DNA of 64,000 bases from Asticcacaulis excentricus CB 48 (GCF_000175215.2 NC_014816.1:2229001-2293000); one strand, 5' to 3'. Shown: positions 15,966 through 25,455, counted from the stretch's first letter. The notes: a model not told the origin generated them from the letters alone. Translations and numbers: made by a program.

Positions 15966-15994
15966 GCAAAAAACCCGCCTTGCGGCGGGTTTTG
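15966..15994 (-). terminator. Terminator of tRNA-Leu
   Basis: AAAACCCGCC-TTG-(C)GGCGGGTTTT is a strong stem with A and T tracts on both sides. It terminates the minus-strand tRNA gene and could act in both directions. Confidence 0.8.
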
Positions 15995-16002
15995 AAGCTG
16001 AT

Positions 16003-16089
16003 TGGTGCCCAAGAGAGGACTCGAACCTCCACGACCGTTAAGCCACTGGTACCTGAAACCAGCGCGTCTACCAATTCCGCCACCTGGGC
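16003..16089 (-). tRNA. tRNA-Leu (CAG)
   Basis: A minus-strand class II tRNA of 87 nt with encoded CCA. The acceptor is GCCCAGG/CTTGGGC. The D region GGCGGAATTGGTAGAC is typical of Leu. The anticodon stem CTGGT/ACCAG closes loop TTCAGGT, giving anticodon CAG. A long variable arm and the T arm GGAGG-TTCGAGT-CCTCT follow. A nearby integrase relic marks it as an integration target. Confidence 0.95.
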
Positions 16090-16319
16090 ACTTAAAATCA
16101 GGCTGCGTCCCGTTCTTACGACCGGAGGCCGGTGGAATACAGAGAAGGCCCGGGCAGGTCAATGGCCTTTTTGAAAGTTTTTTACATTTCCACAGATGAC
16201 TGGGCGGAAAATGGCAGAAGCCAAGCCCGTCAGGGATTGCGACGCACAAGCCCATGCGCTAATTGAGGTTTATAAAGGGGTGCCGACCCAGAGGCATCTG
16301 CGCATCCGAGGTTTCCATC

Positions 16320-17285
16320 ATGTCTCAACTGTCCTCCAGACTGGTCACCGTTTTCGGCGGGTCGGGCTTTGTCGGCAAGCAGGTCGTTCGCGCGCTGGCG
16401 CAAAAGGGATGGCGCGTGCGCGTCGCCGTGCGCAAGCCGACCTACGCCTACGATCTCAAGCCGCTGGGGACTGTGGGACAGATTCAGGTCGTGCGCTGCG
16501 ACGTGCGCAAAGAGTCGGACGTGCAGGCCGCGCTAAGCGGTGCGTCGGCGGTCGTCAATCTGGTCGGCATTCTGTATCAGACGCCGGGCGCCTCGTTTGA
16601 CGCTGTGCACCGCGCGGCCTCGAAAGCTATCGCCGAAGGGGCCGCCAAGCGGGGCGTCAGCGATTTCGTGCAGATGTCGGCGCTGGGGGCCGATCCTAAA
16701 TCCTCCTCTAAATACGCCTCGACCAAGGGCAAGGCTGAAGAAGCCGTGCGCGCCGCCATCCCTTCGGCCGTCATCGTTCGTCCGTCGGTGATCTTCGGGC
16801 CGCAGGACGGCTTCTTCACGGGTCTAGCCGAGCAGATCAAGACCTTCCCGGTCATGCCCTCCATCGGTGGCGGCAAGACGAAGTTCCAGCCGGTCTATGT
16901 CGGTGACGTGGCGCGCGCCATTGCCGATACGCTGGGCAATCCGGCCTTTGCGGGTCAGACCTTTGAGCTGGGCGGGCCGGAAACCTTTACGTTCAACGAC
17001 CTCATCAAATATGTCAGCGAAGAGATTCAGTCGCCGCGCGCCCTCGTCTGGATGCCGTTTGCGGCGGCCAGCCTGATCGGTCTGGTTGGGGATGTCAGTT
17101 CTTTGTTGATTAAGCCGCTGCTGACGTCTGATCAGGTGCTGCTGCTGCAAAAGGACAATGTGGCGTCGGGCAAGCTGCCGGGCCTGCGTGAACTGGGGAT
17201 CGTGCCGACGGCCGTGGAGTCGGTGGTGCCGTCCTATCTGTGGCGGTTCCGCAAGAACGGTCAGTTCGCCGAATACGCGGGCTGA
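16320..17285 (+). CDS. Complex I NDUFA9-family NAD(P)-binding protein
   Basis: A 321-aa atypical short-chain dehydrogenase. The N-terminal Rossmann motif is VTVFGGSGFVGKQVVRAL. Later signatures include VVNLVGILYQ, the family's usual NLVGI, and the segment QMSALGADPKSSSKYASTKGKAE. The family is related to the 39-kDa accessory subunit of respiratory complex I, which binds NADPH. In bacteria the exact role is less clear and may be quinone or membrane-lipid related. I chose the ATG at 16320 (GAGG upstream) rather than an earlier in-frame start. A terminator follows. Confidence 0.85.
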   Translation: MSQLSSRLVTVFGGSGFVGKQVVRALAQKGWRVRVAVRKPTYAYDLKPLGTVGQIQVVRCDVRKESDVQAALSGASAVVNLVGILYQTPGASFDAVHRAASKAIAEGAAKRGVSDFVQMSALGADPKSSSKYASTKGKAEEAVRAAIPSAVIVRPSVIFGPQDGFFTGLAEQIKTFPVMPSIGGGKTKFQPVYVGDVARAIADTLGNPAFAGQTFELGGPETFTFNDLIKYVSEEIQSPRALVWMPFAAASLIGLVGDVSSLLIKPLLTSDQVLLLQKDNVASGKLPGLRELGIVPTAVESVVPSYLWRFRKNGQFAEYAG

Positions 17286-17310
17286 TGCGGTTGGACATTC
17301 TGATAAAAAC

Positions 17311-17342
17311 CCTCCGGGCCTGAACGGACCCGGAGGTTTTTT
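17311..17342 (+). terminator. Intrinsic terminator
   Basis: CCTCCGGG-N10-CCCGGAGG-TTTTTT after the NDUFA9-family gene. The A-tract on the left means it can also serve the convergent minus-strand gene. Confidence 0.9.
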
Positions 17343-17730
17343 ATGGCCGTGACTGAGCGGGTGCGACGCTGTCCAGCCACTCCAGCGCCTTGGATGTGCG
17401 GTCGAAGGTCTGGATCTGCCCGTGCGTATAAGCCTCGTCAAACACGCGGGCGCGCACCTCAAACAGCACTTCGTTGGTAATGACGGCCACCTTGTTGCAG
17501 ATGTCCATCCCGGCCGTTTCGCCGTGCCACCATGCCAAGAGCCGTTCAACCTCACCATAGTCATAAAGACCCGTCGCACGGCGGTAATCGAAGATACGGC
17601 GGTAGGTCCAGGCGGAACGATTGGCCTGATACCCCTCAATGATCAGGTCCGTGAGACGCGCACTGTCAATTTCACCAAGGACCCGAAAGGTCATTAGCTT
17701 GCGGTCGGGGTCGATGTCGATTTCCAGCAC
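17341..17730 (-). CDS. Hypothetical protein, SpoIIAA/STAS-like
   Basis: A 129-aa cytosolic protein. The pattern of short strands and helices (MLEIDIDPDRKLMTFRVLGE, LIIEGYQ, RRIFDYRRATG, VAVITNEVLFEVRARVF) resembles the SpoIIAA-like/STAS fold. The length also fits. There is no signal peptide or catalytic motif. It has no operon partner: uppP lies further along on the same strand, about 110 bp upstream. The function is unknown. Confidence 0.7.
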   Translation of the reverse strand: MLEIDIDPDRKLMTFRVLGEIDSARLTDLIIEGYQANRSAWTYRRIFDYRRATGLYDYGEVERLLAWWHGETAGMDICNKVAVITNEVLFEVRARVFDEAYTHGQIQTFDRTSKALEWLDSVAPAQSRP

Positions 17731-17839
17731 GGTAAGCGCCCTCGCCTGTTTCTAGCCGCTACCCGCGCGGGTATGGATAGTGGCATTTGGCACAGAGTGG
17801 ACGCAAAAGAATAAGAGTCTGTAAAACGAAATTTGGGCC

Positions 17840-18637
17840 TCAGTGGCCTAGCGACAGCAGGACCAACCCGACCCCGCCGACCACAATGCGCCAGAGGGCA
17901 AAGATGCCGTAACCATTCTTCGCCACGAAGTTCAACACCGCCTTGACGACAATCAGCGCCGTCACAAAGGCCGCGATAAAGCCTACGGCCACCAGCCCCA
18001 TGTCGTTGAAATTCATCTGGTTATGGGTCTTATAAACGTCATAGGTGAACGCCCCCAGCATGGTCGGCATGGCGAGGAAGAAAGAGAATTCCGCGGCCGC
18101 CTTCTTTTCAACGCGGCATAGCATCGCCCCGATCAGGGTCGAGCCTGAGCGTGACATTCCGGGGATCATGGCCAGGCACTGAAACACACCTATGATCAGC
18201 GACGTCTTGAAATCGATCCGGAAGGCATCGCTCTTGTCCGGTGTCGGGGCGTACTTATCGACCAGCCACAGGACGATGCCACCGACAATCAGACTGATGC
18301 AAATCAGGCGCGGGCTTTCGAACAGTACGCTCTTGATATAGTCGTGGGCCAGCACACCAATTACCAGCGCCGGAAAGAAGGCCACCAGAATAGAGATGGC
18401 AAAACCGCGCGATTCCGCCGAGGTCGGAAGGGTGATCAGCACGTTCCACAGCTTGTTGAAATAGAGGCTGAGCAGTGCCAGCACGGCGCCCAGCTGGATC
18501 AGCACGGCGAACGTGTTGCTTGGGGACTCAAAGCCCAGAAAATGCGACAGAAGAAGCAGGTGGCCGGTCGAGGAAACGGGAATGTACTCAGTCAGCCCTT
18601 CGACGAAGCCCAGAAGCAAGGCAATCAAATAATCCAT
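17840..18637 (-). CDS. uppP: Undecaprenyl-diphosphatase UppP
   Basis: A 265-aa polytopic membrane enzyme that removes a phosphate from undecaprenyl diphosphate, recycling the lipid carrier for peptidoglycan and giving bacitracin resistance. Both conserved regions are present: GFVEGLTEYIPVSSTGHLLL near the N-terminus and GVFQCLAMIPGMSRSGSTLI, with the PGxSRSG motif. The ATG at 18637 has GGAG 7 nt upstream; an in-frame start 53 codons earlier adds a non-membrane stretch and was rejected. Confidence 0.95.
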   Translation of the reverse strand: MDYLIALLLGFVEGLTEYIPVSSTGHLLLLSHFLGFESPSNTFAVLIQLGAVLALLSLYFNKLWNVLITLPTSAESRGFAISILVAFFPALVIGVLAHDYIKSVLFESPRLICISLIVGGIVLWLVDKYAPTPDKSDAFRIDFKTSLIIGVFQCLAMIPGMSRSGSTLIGAMLCRVEKKAAAEFSFFLAMPTMLGAFTYDVYKTHNQMNFNDMGLVAVGFIAAFVTALIVVKAVLNFVAKNGYGIFALWRIVVGGVGLVLLSLGH

Positions 18638-18683
18638 AATATCACTCCGAAATAACACTTTAAAAAAAACGCAGCACCTAACG

Positions 18684-19874
18684 TCAGGCGTTTGCAGCCA
18701 AAGGATGTTCACCGACATAGCGCAGCCGGACATTGGGCGCGCTACCCGTTTCGGCCTGTTCGATTGCGTGCGCGAGCCAGCCGGCAGAGCGCCCAAGCCC
18801 CATCAGGGTAAACGGCGCATCCTTTGGCAAATCGAGATGGCGCCCGATCAGGGCAAGCGCCAGAGTAAAGCCCAAGGGCCGCCCGGTCAGCTCCTCACCG
18901 ACGGAGCGGATGGTTTTGAGGTCTTCGCCGATGTGCGGGGCGGCCGCCATGAGGGCTTCAGCACGCATGGCATCGCAAGATGACTGATTGGCTTCAAAGC
19001 CCGGCAATTCAACGCCCTGACGCAGTAAGGTCTCGGCGACCACGCGCGGATTGCCCTGCCGACGCACCTGCGTGACATAGGCTTCGGCGCGCGACACCCG
19101 CCCGCCCATGGCCGGGCCCGACAGGGCGGCAAAGCCCGCCATCACCGGCGACGACAGGGGGCCTTGCGTTACGGCGGCGGCGCGGGCAGACAAGGTGGCC
19201 GCATCGAGCCCATTGTCGGCGCACAGAACCAGTGCCCGGCGGATCAGATCGACGTCGCGCGGATCATTGACCTTCCAGGCGCGAGCCAGACGCTGATGGA
19301 AGTAAAGGCGCGGCCCACCATTGGTCACCGCGTCGAACAATTCATTCAAGATACCTGCCGCCTCAAGGCGCAGGTGGCGTTCGCTGTTTTGTTCCGAGAG
19401 GGCGTCTTCGTCGAGACGCCGCGACAGCATCCCCCAGACGCGCGCTCGCGGTCCGCCGGTGAAATTAACATCCGGGCGTGGTTTTAACGGGCCAAAGGGG
19501 TTGGCCGCTTCGTCCTTCCACAACAGGGCAGCGACGGTTTCGAAATTCTCGGTCTCACTGAGCGCGAGACTGTCACGCGTACGGTAAAAAGGGCGGTTGT
19601 CGATGGCGATAAAGATATCGGAATCGATGATCGCCTCACCGCGTAAGGCAGATTTGCCACTGAGCGCGGGCAGGATGGGCGGCGCATCTTCGGCCGGGCG
19701 CGGCCCGCGCTGCGTCAGACGCTCGATATCGTCGAGAGCATAGAGGGAGCGGCGCGGATTGTCTGGGTCGGTACGCGCGGCAATACGCTGACGGCTGACA
19801 TAGGCGTAGAGGGTCTGCGGTTTGACATCCAGTCGCTGCAAGGCTTCGGCGCGGCTGATCCACTGGCGCGACAT
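18684..19874 (-). CDS. HTH-citrate synthase fusion, apparently catalytically dead
   Basis: A 396-aa protein. Residues about 1-60 are a MerR/excisionase-like helix-turn-helix (RAEALQRLDVKPQTLYAYVS, then RQRIAARTDPDNPRRSLYAL). The rest is a citrate-synthase fold. The usual DHELNAST region reads ADNGLDAAT (His to Asn), and the usual GPLHGG reads GPAMGG (His to Met), so both catalytic His are lost. The GHxxY loop is PGFEANQ. Possible ligand parts near the C-terminus remain (SAGWLAHAIEQ, RLRYVGEHPLAAN). The inference is a regulator that may sense a CoA or dicarboxylate ligand instead of making citrate. The start at 19874 has GAGG upstream. Confidence 0.82.
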   Translation of the reverse strand: MSRQWISRAEALQRLDVKPQTLYAYVSRQRIAARTDPDNPRRSLYALDDIERLTQRGPRPAEDAPPILPALSGKSALRGEAIIDSDIFIAIDNRPFYRTRDSLALSETENFETVAALLWKDEAANPFGPLKPRPDVNFTGGPRARVWGMLSRRLDEDALSEQNSERHLRLEAAGILNELFDAVTNGGPRLYFHQRLARAWKVNDPRDVDLIRRALVLCADNGLDAATLSARAAAVTQGPLSSPVMAGFAALSGPAMGGRVSRAEAYVTQVRRQGNPRVVAETLLRQGVELPGFEANQSSCDAMRAEALMAAAPHIGEDLKTIRSVGEELTGRPLGFTLALALIGRHLDLPKDAPFTLMGLGRSAGWLAHAIEQAETGSAPNVRLRYVGEHPLAANA

Positions 19875-20040
19875 GGGCAAAACCCTCAAAATGGGGCTGA
19901 TAATCAAGATTGATTGTCAGGAACTTTAAACACAGCTTGGTTTAAAATCCAGCCATGTTTAACAGGGGCTTAAAGTTTTTGTAGCGTGGTAGATTCAGGC
20001 GTATACAGATGCCGTTTCCCCGACTTTTAAGGCTTCCGCC

Positions 20041-21006
20041 ATGGCTCTGCCCTTCACGCGCCTTATTAACCCGTTCAGTTTCCAGGGCCTGACGCCTCAG
20101 GAGATGATCCTGCGCGTATCGGCCTTGTCGGTGTTTGTGGCTCTGACCCTGATCGGGCTGAAGACACTGGCGCTTATGGCGTCGGGCTCGGTGGCTGTAC
20201 TCGCCTCGCTGACCGATTCCGGGTTGGACCTGCTGGCCTCGCTGATTACCTTCTTCGCGGTACGCTTTGCCCGCACTCCACCGGACAAGGAGCATCCATT
20301 TGGTCATGGCAAGGCCGAGGCCTTTTCGGCCCTGTTTCAGGCGGCACTGGTCTTTTCGTCGGCGGCTCTGATCCTGCGCGACGCCTGGGACCACCTGCGC
20401 GCCCCGGAGCCCGTCAGCGGCGGGCTTTTGTCGGTGGCGGTGATGATCGTTTCGCTGCTCCTGACCGGGCTTTTGATCATGGCGCAGAACGCCGCTTTGA
20501 AGGCCTCGCAGTCCGTGGCGGTATCGGCCGATCGCGCCCACTATCTGACGGACATTGCGGGGAACAGCATTGCACTGGTCGGCGTCGGTGCCGGCGCGCT
20601 CGGGGTGCCGCACATCGATGCCATTGCCGGGGGGGCCATTGCACTATGGCTGCTATGGGGCGCTTTGCACGTGCTGAAAGATGCCGCCGACAGCCTGATG
20701 GATCGGGCCCTGTCGGACGCAGACCAGGCGCGCATTCATGAACTGGCGTCTGACGACCCCGAAGTGCTCAACGTCCACCGTCTGCGCACCCGCATTTCTG
20801 GCCCGCATGTGCTTATTCAGATGCACATGGCGCTCCGGCCCGACCTGACACTTGTCAGAGCCCATGAAATAATCGTAAGCGCTGAAAAACGCATATTGTC
20901 GGCCTTTCCCAATGCCGACATCCTGATCCATCCAGACCCGGACGGCGCGTCGGAGCCGCATGGCGGCATCTTTGCCGAAGCGCACGACCGGGTGCATCAG
21001 ATTTGA
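20041..21006 (+). CDS. Cation diffusion facilitator, FieF type
   Basis: A 321-aa metal/proton antiporter with six membrane segments and a cytosolic C-terminal domain. The transport site follows the FieF/YiiP pattern: D59 and D63 in TDSGLD of TM2, and H167 and D171 in HYLTD of TM5. The HPFGHGKAE loop is a further family signature. FieF-like proteins export Zn2+ or Fe2+; which metal is used here cannot be read. It starts the run with gst, queG, the GT2 gene and pgi, one base before the gst ATG. Confidence 0.92.
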   Translation: MALPFTRLINPFSFQGLTPQEMILRVSALSVFVALTLIGLKTLALMASGSVAVLASLTDSGLDLLASLITFFAVRFARTPPDKEHPFGHGKAEAFSALFQAALVFSSAALILRDAWDHLRAPEPVSGGLLSVAVMIVSLLLTGLLIMAQNAALKASQSVAVSADRAHYLTDIAGNSIALVGVGAGALGVPHIDAIAGGAIALWLLWGALHVLKDAADSLMDRALSDADQARIHELASDDPEVLNVHRLRTRISGPHVLIQMHMALRPDLTLVRAHEIIVSAEKRILSAFPNADILIHPDPDGASEPHGGIFAEAHDRVHQI

Positions 21007-21007
21007 C

Positions 21008-21700
21008 ATGAACACACCCCTGCGCACACTTTATCATTTCGCCTTCGACCCTCATTCGCGGCTGGTTAGGCTGGCGCTTGGCGAAAAGAAGCTGGCTTTT
21101 GAGGAGGCCCCGGTGAAATACTGGGAGCCGACGGATGAGTTTTTGCGGCTGAATGTGTCAGGCCTGCTGCCTGTGCTGGTCGAAAGCTACGACCACGGGC
21201 GCAATATCACGCTTTGTGAGAACCGCGCGATCCTGGAACATCTCGATGAAAGCGCCGCGGAAGTGCGCCTGTGGCCTACCGACCCGCAGGAGCGCGGTGA
21301 GGCAAGGCGTCTGGTCGGCTGGTTTGAGCGTAAGTTTGATTACGAGGTCAACGCCCTTTTGCTGCATGAAAAGATGGAAAAGCGGCTGATGGGAATGGGA
21401 GCCCCCAACCTCTCGGCCCTGCGCGCCGGGCGCGACGCACTTCGCGACCACCTGTTGTACTTCGAAAGCCTGCTTGAGGCGCGCAACTGGCTGTCCGGGC
21501 GGCATATGTCCTATGCCGATTTCGCCTTAGCCTCCCACCTCAGCGTGATCGATTACGTCGATGAGATGAACTGGGACCGCTATAAGCACCTTAAGACCTG
21601 GTACATGGTGGTCAAGTCGCGCCCAGCCTTCCGGCCGCTGCTGGCCGACACCCTGCCGGGCGTGGCGCCGTCGGCGCACTACCGGGAACTGGACTTTTGA
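21008..21700 (+). CDS. Glutathione S-transferase family protein
   Basis: A 230-aa protein with an N-terminal thioredoxin-like domain (LYHFAFDPHSRLVRLALGEK, then NVSGLLPVLVE and ENRAILEHLDE) and a helical C-terminal domain (WLSGRHMSYADFALASHLS, the usual N-capping region). It probably conjugates glutathione to electrophiles or acts as a glutathione-dependent reductase. It is packed between the CDF exporter gene (1-nt gap) and queG, where the stop and start share one base. Confidence 0.88.
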   Translation: MNTPLRTLYHFAFDPHSRLVRLALGEKKLAFEEAPVKYWEPTDEFLRLNVSGLLPVLVESYDHGRNITLCENRAILEHLDESAAEVRLWPTDPQERGEARRLVGWFERKFDYEVNALLLHEKMEKRLMGMGAPNLSALRAGRDALRDHLLYFESLLEARNWLSGRHMSYADFALASHLSVIDYVDEMNWDRYKHLKTWYMVVKSRPAFRPLLADTLPGVAPSAHYRELDF

Positions 21701-22866
21701 TGGACATGCGACCCGACAGCCCCGCCGCGCACAAGGTGACGGGGTTTAAGGCAGACATCACGACGCGGGCTATGGCGCTTGGATTTTCCAGCGTCGGCTT
21801 TACCAACCTGCCGCAGGAATGGGACGCCGCGCAGCGCCTGAAGGCCTTCATCGGCGCGGGCTACCACGGTGAGATGAAGTGGATGGAAGAGACGCTGGAG
21901 CGGCGTCTGCATCCGCAAAACATGTGGAACGGCGCTAAAAGCGCGATCGTATTAGGCTTCAATTACGGCCCTGACAGCGACCCGCTTCTCGGGCTTTCCG
22001 AGCGCGACCTCGCCAACATCAGCGTCTATGCGCGCGGCGACGACTATCACGACGTCATCAAGAAAAAACTCAAGCAACTGGCCACCGACATCGTGGCCGC
22101 CTATGGCTGCGAACTGAAGGTTTTTGTTGATACCGCGCCCCTGATGGAAAAGCCACTCGCCCAACTGGCGGGGCTTGGCTGGCAGGGCAAGCACACCAAC
22201 CTCGTCTCGCGCGAATTTGGCTCGTGGCTGTTTCTGGGCAGCATACTGACCGATATGGAATTGCCGCAGAGCCTAATCGAGCGCGACCATTGCGGCTCAT
22301 GCCGGGCGTGTCTCGATGCGTGCCCCACCGACGCCTTTGTCGGGCCGTACCAGCTGGACGCCCGCGAATGTCTGTCCTACCTGACCATCGAATTCCGCGG
22401 CCATTGGCCCGACCGCTTCCGTACGGCTATGGGCAACCGCGTCTACGGCTGCGACGACTGCCTGGCCGCTTGTCCGTGGAACAAGTTCGCGGTGGCGGCG
22501 TCCGAGGCTAAATTAAAGGCGCGCGAGGGCTTCAATGCCCTGTCTCTGGTTGAACTCGCGCAACTGGACGACGCGGCGTTCCGCGCCTTGTTCAGCAAGT
22601 CGCCCATTAAGCGCATCGGTCTGGCCACCTTCTTGCGCAATGTGCACTACGCAATGGGCAATAGTTTTGACGATCTGGTAGACCCGGACAAGATCGCCGC
22701 TTTAACACGCAACCTCAGCCACGACAGCCCGGTGGTGCGCGGCTCGGCTGTCTGGGCCCTGTCACGCGGTCTGAGCGCCGAAGATTTCGGGGCTCTGCGG
22801 TCGCAACACCTGCCGCAGGAGGACGATCCGGACGTATGGAGCGAATGGAGCCGCCATGTCGCCTAG
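21700..22866 (+). CDS. queG: Epoxyqueuosine reductase QueG
   Basis: A 388-aa cobalamin-dependent enzyme that converts epoxyqueuosine to queuosine in the tRNA wobble position. Two ferredoxin-type [4Fe-4S] motifs are intact: CGSCRACLDACPT and CDDCLAACPW. The C-terminal HEAT-like repeat (SPVVRGSAVWALSRGL) is typical. The conserved GKHTNLVSREFGSW block is present. The ATG at 21700 overlaps the gst stop (TGATG). Its role in tRNA modification is independent of its neighbours. Confidence 0.93.
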   Translation: MDMRPDSPAAHKVTGFKADITTRAMALGFSSVGFTNLPQEWDAAQRLKAFIGAGYHGEMKWMEETLERRLHPQNMWNGAKSAIVLGFNYGPDSDPLLGLSERDLANISVYARGDDYHDVIKKKLKQLATDIVAAYGCELKVFVDTAPLMEKPLAQLAGLGWQGKHTNLVSREFGSWLFLGSILTDMELPQSLIERDHCGSCRACLDACPTDAFVGPYQLDARECLSYLTIEFRGHWPDRFRTAMGNRVYGCDDCLAACPWNKFAVAASEAKLKAREGFNALSLVELAQLDDAAFRALFSKSPIKRIGLATFLRNVHYAMGNSFDDLVDPDKIAALTRNLSHDSPVVRGSAVWALSRGLSAEDFGALRSQHLPQEDDPDVWSEWSRHVA

Positions 22867-23842
22867 GTTTTCCTTAATCGTCCTGTCTTATCAGAGCGGC
22901 GCTTATCTTGAGCGTTGCATTGAGGCGCTGCTTGCTCAGACTACGGATGATTTTGAAATCCTGCTGGTCGACAATGCCTCCAGCGATGGCGCGCCTGAGG
23001 TTGTGGTATCGAAGTTTCCGCAAGTGCGCCTTATAAAGAACGGCGGCAATCTCGGTTTTGCGGCGGGCAACAATGCCGCCGTCCACCACGCTCGCGGGGA
23101 GTGGCTTGGTTTTATCAATCCGGACGTCTTTGTGCATGCCCACTGGCTTGGCGAAATGACGCAAGCGATCTTCGATTATCCCCACACGCACATTTTTACC
23201 TCGCTGCAACTGGACCCGCAGGATCAGAGTGTTCTGGACGGGGCGGGCGACGGCATGAGCTTCTTCGGCTTCCCCTTCCGCATGGGCTATCGCGCCGCGC
23301 GCCCGGCGCATATTCCGGTGAGCGAGGTGTTTTCGCCATGCGGCGCGGCCTTTGTGATCAAACGTTCGCTGTTTGAGGGACTGGGGGGCTTCTATGAGCG
23401 CTTTTTCATGTATTGCGAAGACGCTGATCTCGGTTATCGCGCGCGGTTGCGGCGTGAGCGCACACTGCTGATCCCACAGGCGCGCGTCGATCATGTCGGC
23501 TCGGCCACGCTCGGGGCACGTTCGGACTTTGCCCTGTACCACGGCTATCGCAACCGTCTGTGGCTGTTCGTCAAGAACACGCCTTCGCCCATCCTTTGGC
23601 TGATGCTGGTGCCGCACCTCTTGTTTAGCTTGTCAGGGGCGCTGAAGGATGTATTGAAGGGACGCGGCCCGGTCGTCGGTCGCGCCCTGAGGGAAGCCGT
23701 TTTGGGCTTGGGCGCGGTGATGCGGGACCGCCACCAATTACAAAGTACCCGCCTTTTGCGTTCAACGGATTTATTATCTCAATTTAGCTGGGACCTGCGC
23801 CTGATACTGCGGCGCGGCCTGGACCTACGGAGCCCGAAATGA
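22856..23842 (+). CDS. Family 2 glycosyltransferase
   Basis: A 328-aa GT-A enzyme. The N-terminal nucleotide-sugar domain shows SLIVLSYQSG, LLVDNASSDGAPEVV and NGGNLGFAAGNNAAV, with NPDVF as the metal-binding region. EDADLGYRARL near residue 180 supplies the likely catalytic acid, and a hydrophobic segment near the C-terminus may associate with the membrane. It resembles rhamnosyltransferases of surface polysaccharides. It overlaps queG by 11 bp and pgi by 4 bp, so it is co-transcribed with both. Confidence 0.9.
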   Translation: MSPRFSLIVLSYQSGAYLERCIEALLAQTTDDFEILLVDNASSDGAPEVVVSKFPQVRLIKNGGNLGFAAGNNAAVHHARGEWLGFINPDVFVHAHWLGEMTQAIFDYPHTHIFTSLQLDPQDQSVLDGAGDGMSFFGFPFRMGYRAARPAHIPVSEVFSPCGAAFVIKRSLFEGLGGFYERFFMYCEDADLGYRARLRRERTLLIPQARVDHVGSATLGARSDFALYHGYRNRLWLFVKNTPSPILWLMLVPHLLFSLSGALKDVLKGRGPVVGRALREAVLGLGAVMRDRHQLQSTRLLRSTDLLSQFSWDLRLILRRGLDLRSPK

Positions 23843-25452
23843 GCCTTTCCGAAGCCTTTACCGCCCTCAAAACCCAGGCCGCCATCGATGCCAAAACCCC
23901 TATCGTGGCGCATTTTGAATACGAAGCCGACCGTCTGGGCACGCAGTCTCTGTCGGTGGCCGGGCTCTATGTCGATGTGTCGAAGCAGTCGTGGTCTGAT
24001 GCTGGCTTTCAGGCGGCTCTGAAGCTGTTTGAAGCCGCCGACCTGCCCGCCGCGCGTGAGCGTATGTGGACCGGACAGGCGATTAACGTCTCCGAAAACC
24101 GCGCCGTGCTGCACGTGGCGCTGCGCGATTCCGACGGCGAAAATGCGCGCCTGCGCGGCGCTGAGATCACCGCTGATGTGAAGACGGCGCGCGACGCCAT
24201 GAAAGCCTATGCGGACGGCATCCGTAGTGGTCAGATCGTCGGCGCGACGGGCAAGCCTTTCAAGACCATCCTGCACATTGGCATCGGTGGTTCGGACCTT
24301 GGCCCGCGTCTGGTGTGGCAGGCCCTGACACCGCTGAAGCCGCAAATCGACATCCGCTTTGTTGCGAATGTCGACGGCTCAGAGCTGGCGCTCAACACGG
24401 CCGATCTCGATCCGGCTGAAACCCTGGTCATCGCCGTATCGAAGACCTTCACCACTCAGGAGACTCTGGCCAACTTCCTCGCCGCGCGTGAGTGGCTGAT
24501 TGCCGGTCTGGGCGAAGAGGCCGCGTCAAAGCACCTCGCTGCCGTGTCGGCGGCACCGGCCAAGACGTCGGCCTATGGCATCCCCGAAGACCGTGTGTTC
24601 GGTTTTAAAGACTGGGTCGGCGGTCGCTATTCCTTATGGTCTGCCGTGTCGCTGTCGGTGATCATCGCCGCCGGTTATGACGTGTACGAACGTTTGCTGG
24701 CCGGTGCCTATGAGATGGATCAGCACTTCCTTACCGCGCCCTTTGAAAAGAACGCACCGCTGCTCTTGGCCGCTGCTCAGGTATTCAACCGCATAGGGCT
24801 TGATCGTCCATCGCGCGCCGTTATTCCGTATGCGCATCGCCTGCGCCGTCTCGCTGCCTTCCTGCAACAGCTTGAGATGGAATCGAACGGCAAGCGAACA
24901 GATGGCTACGGCCAGCTTTTGCCTACCAAGACCTGCCCGGTTGTCTTCGGTGACGAAGGCACCAATGCCCAGCACGCCTTCTTCCAGATGCTGCACCAGT
25001 CAGAAGACATCGTGCCGCTGGAGCTGATTGCCGTAAAGTCGAACCCCGAAGCGCCGCTCGACATGCAGCAGAAACTGCTGTCGAACGTCATCGCGCAGGG
25101 TGAAGCCTTTATGGTGGGCAAGAGCCTCCAGACCGCCGAGGCCGAGTGCCACGCTGCCGGTTTCGACGCCGAAAAGACCGCCATCATCGCCCCGCAAAAG
25201 GTCTGCCCCGGCAACAAGCCCTCGACCCTCGTCCTGCTCGAAGCCCTGACGCCGGAAACGCTTGGGGCACTGCTGGCGCTTTATGAGCACAAGACCTTCG
25301 CCGAAGGGATCGTCATGGGCCTCAACAGTTTCGATCAGTGGGGCGTGGAACTGGGCAAGACGCTCGCCAATGCCGTGCTGGAAGACATCACGGGCACGTC
25401 CATAAAGGCGCACGACCCGTCCACTACGGCAGCCATTTCGAAGGTGAAGTAA
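23839..25452 (+). CDS. pgi: Glucose-6-phosphate isomerase
   Basis: A 537-aa isomerase that interconverts glucose 6-phosphate and fructose 6-phosphate in the cytosol. Signatures are IGIGGSDLGPRLV, the KTFTTQET phosphate-binding loop, WVGGRYSLWSAVSLS and the C-terminal FDQWGVELGK with the catalytic Lys. Length and order are normal. In bacteria that use the Entner-Doudoroff route, Pgi mostly runs toward glucose 6-phosphate (family knowledge). ATGA overlap with the glycosyltransferase gene. Confidence 0.96.
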   Translation: MSLSEAFTALKTQAAIDAKTPIVAHFEYEADRLGTQSLSVAGLYVDVSKQSWSDAGFQAALKLFEAADLPAARERMWTGQAINVSENRAVLHVALRDSDGENARLRGAEITADVKTARDAMKAYADGIRSGQIVGATGKPFKTILHIGIGGSDLGPRLVWQALTPLKPQIDIRFVANVDGSELALNTADLDPAETLVIAVSKTFTTQETLANFLAAREWLIAGLGEEAASKHLAAVSAAPAKTSAYGIPEDRVFGFKDWVGGRYSLWSAVSLSVIIAAGYDVYERLLAGAYEMDQHFLTAPFEKNAPLLLAAAQVFNRIGLDRPSRAVIPYAHRLRRLAAFLQQLEMESNGKRTDGYGQLLPTKTCPVVFGDEGTNAQHAFFQMLHQSEDIVPLELIAVKSNPEAPLDMQQKLLSNVIAQGEAFMVGKSLQTAEAECHAAGFDAEKTAIIAPQKVCPGNKPSTLVLLEALTPETLGALLALYEHKTFAEGIVMGLNSFDQWGVELGKTLANAVLEDITGTSIKAHDPSTTAAISKVK

Positions 25453-25455
25453 GTC

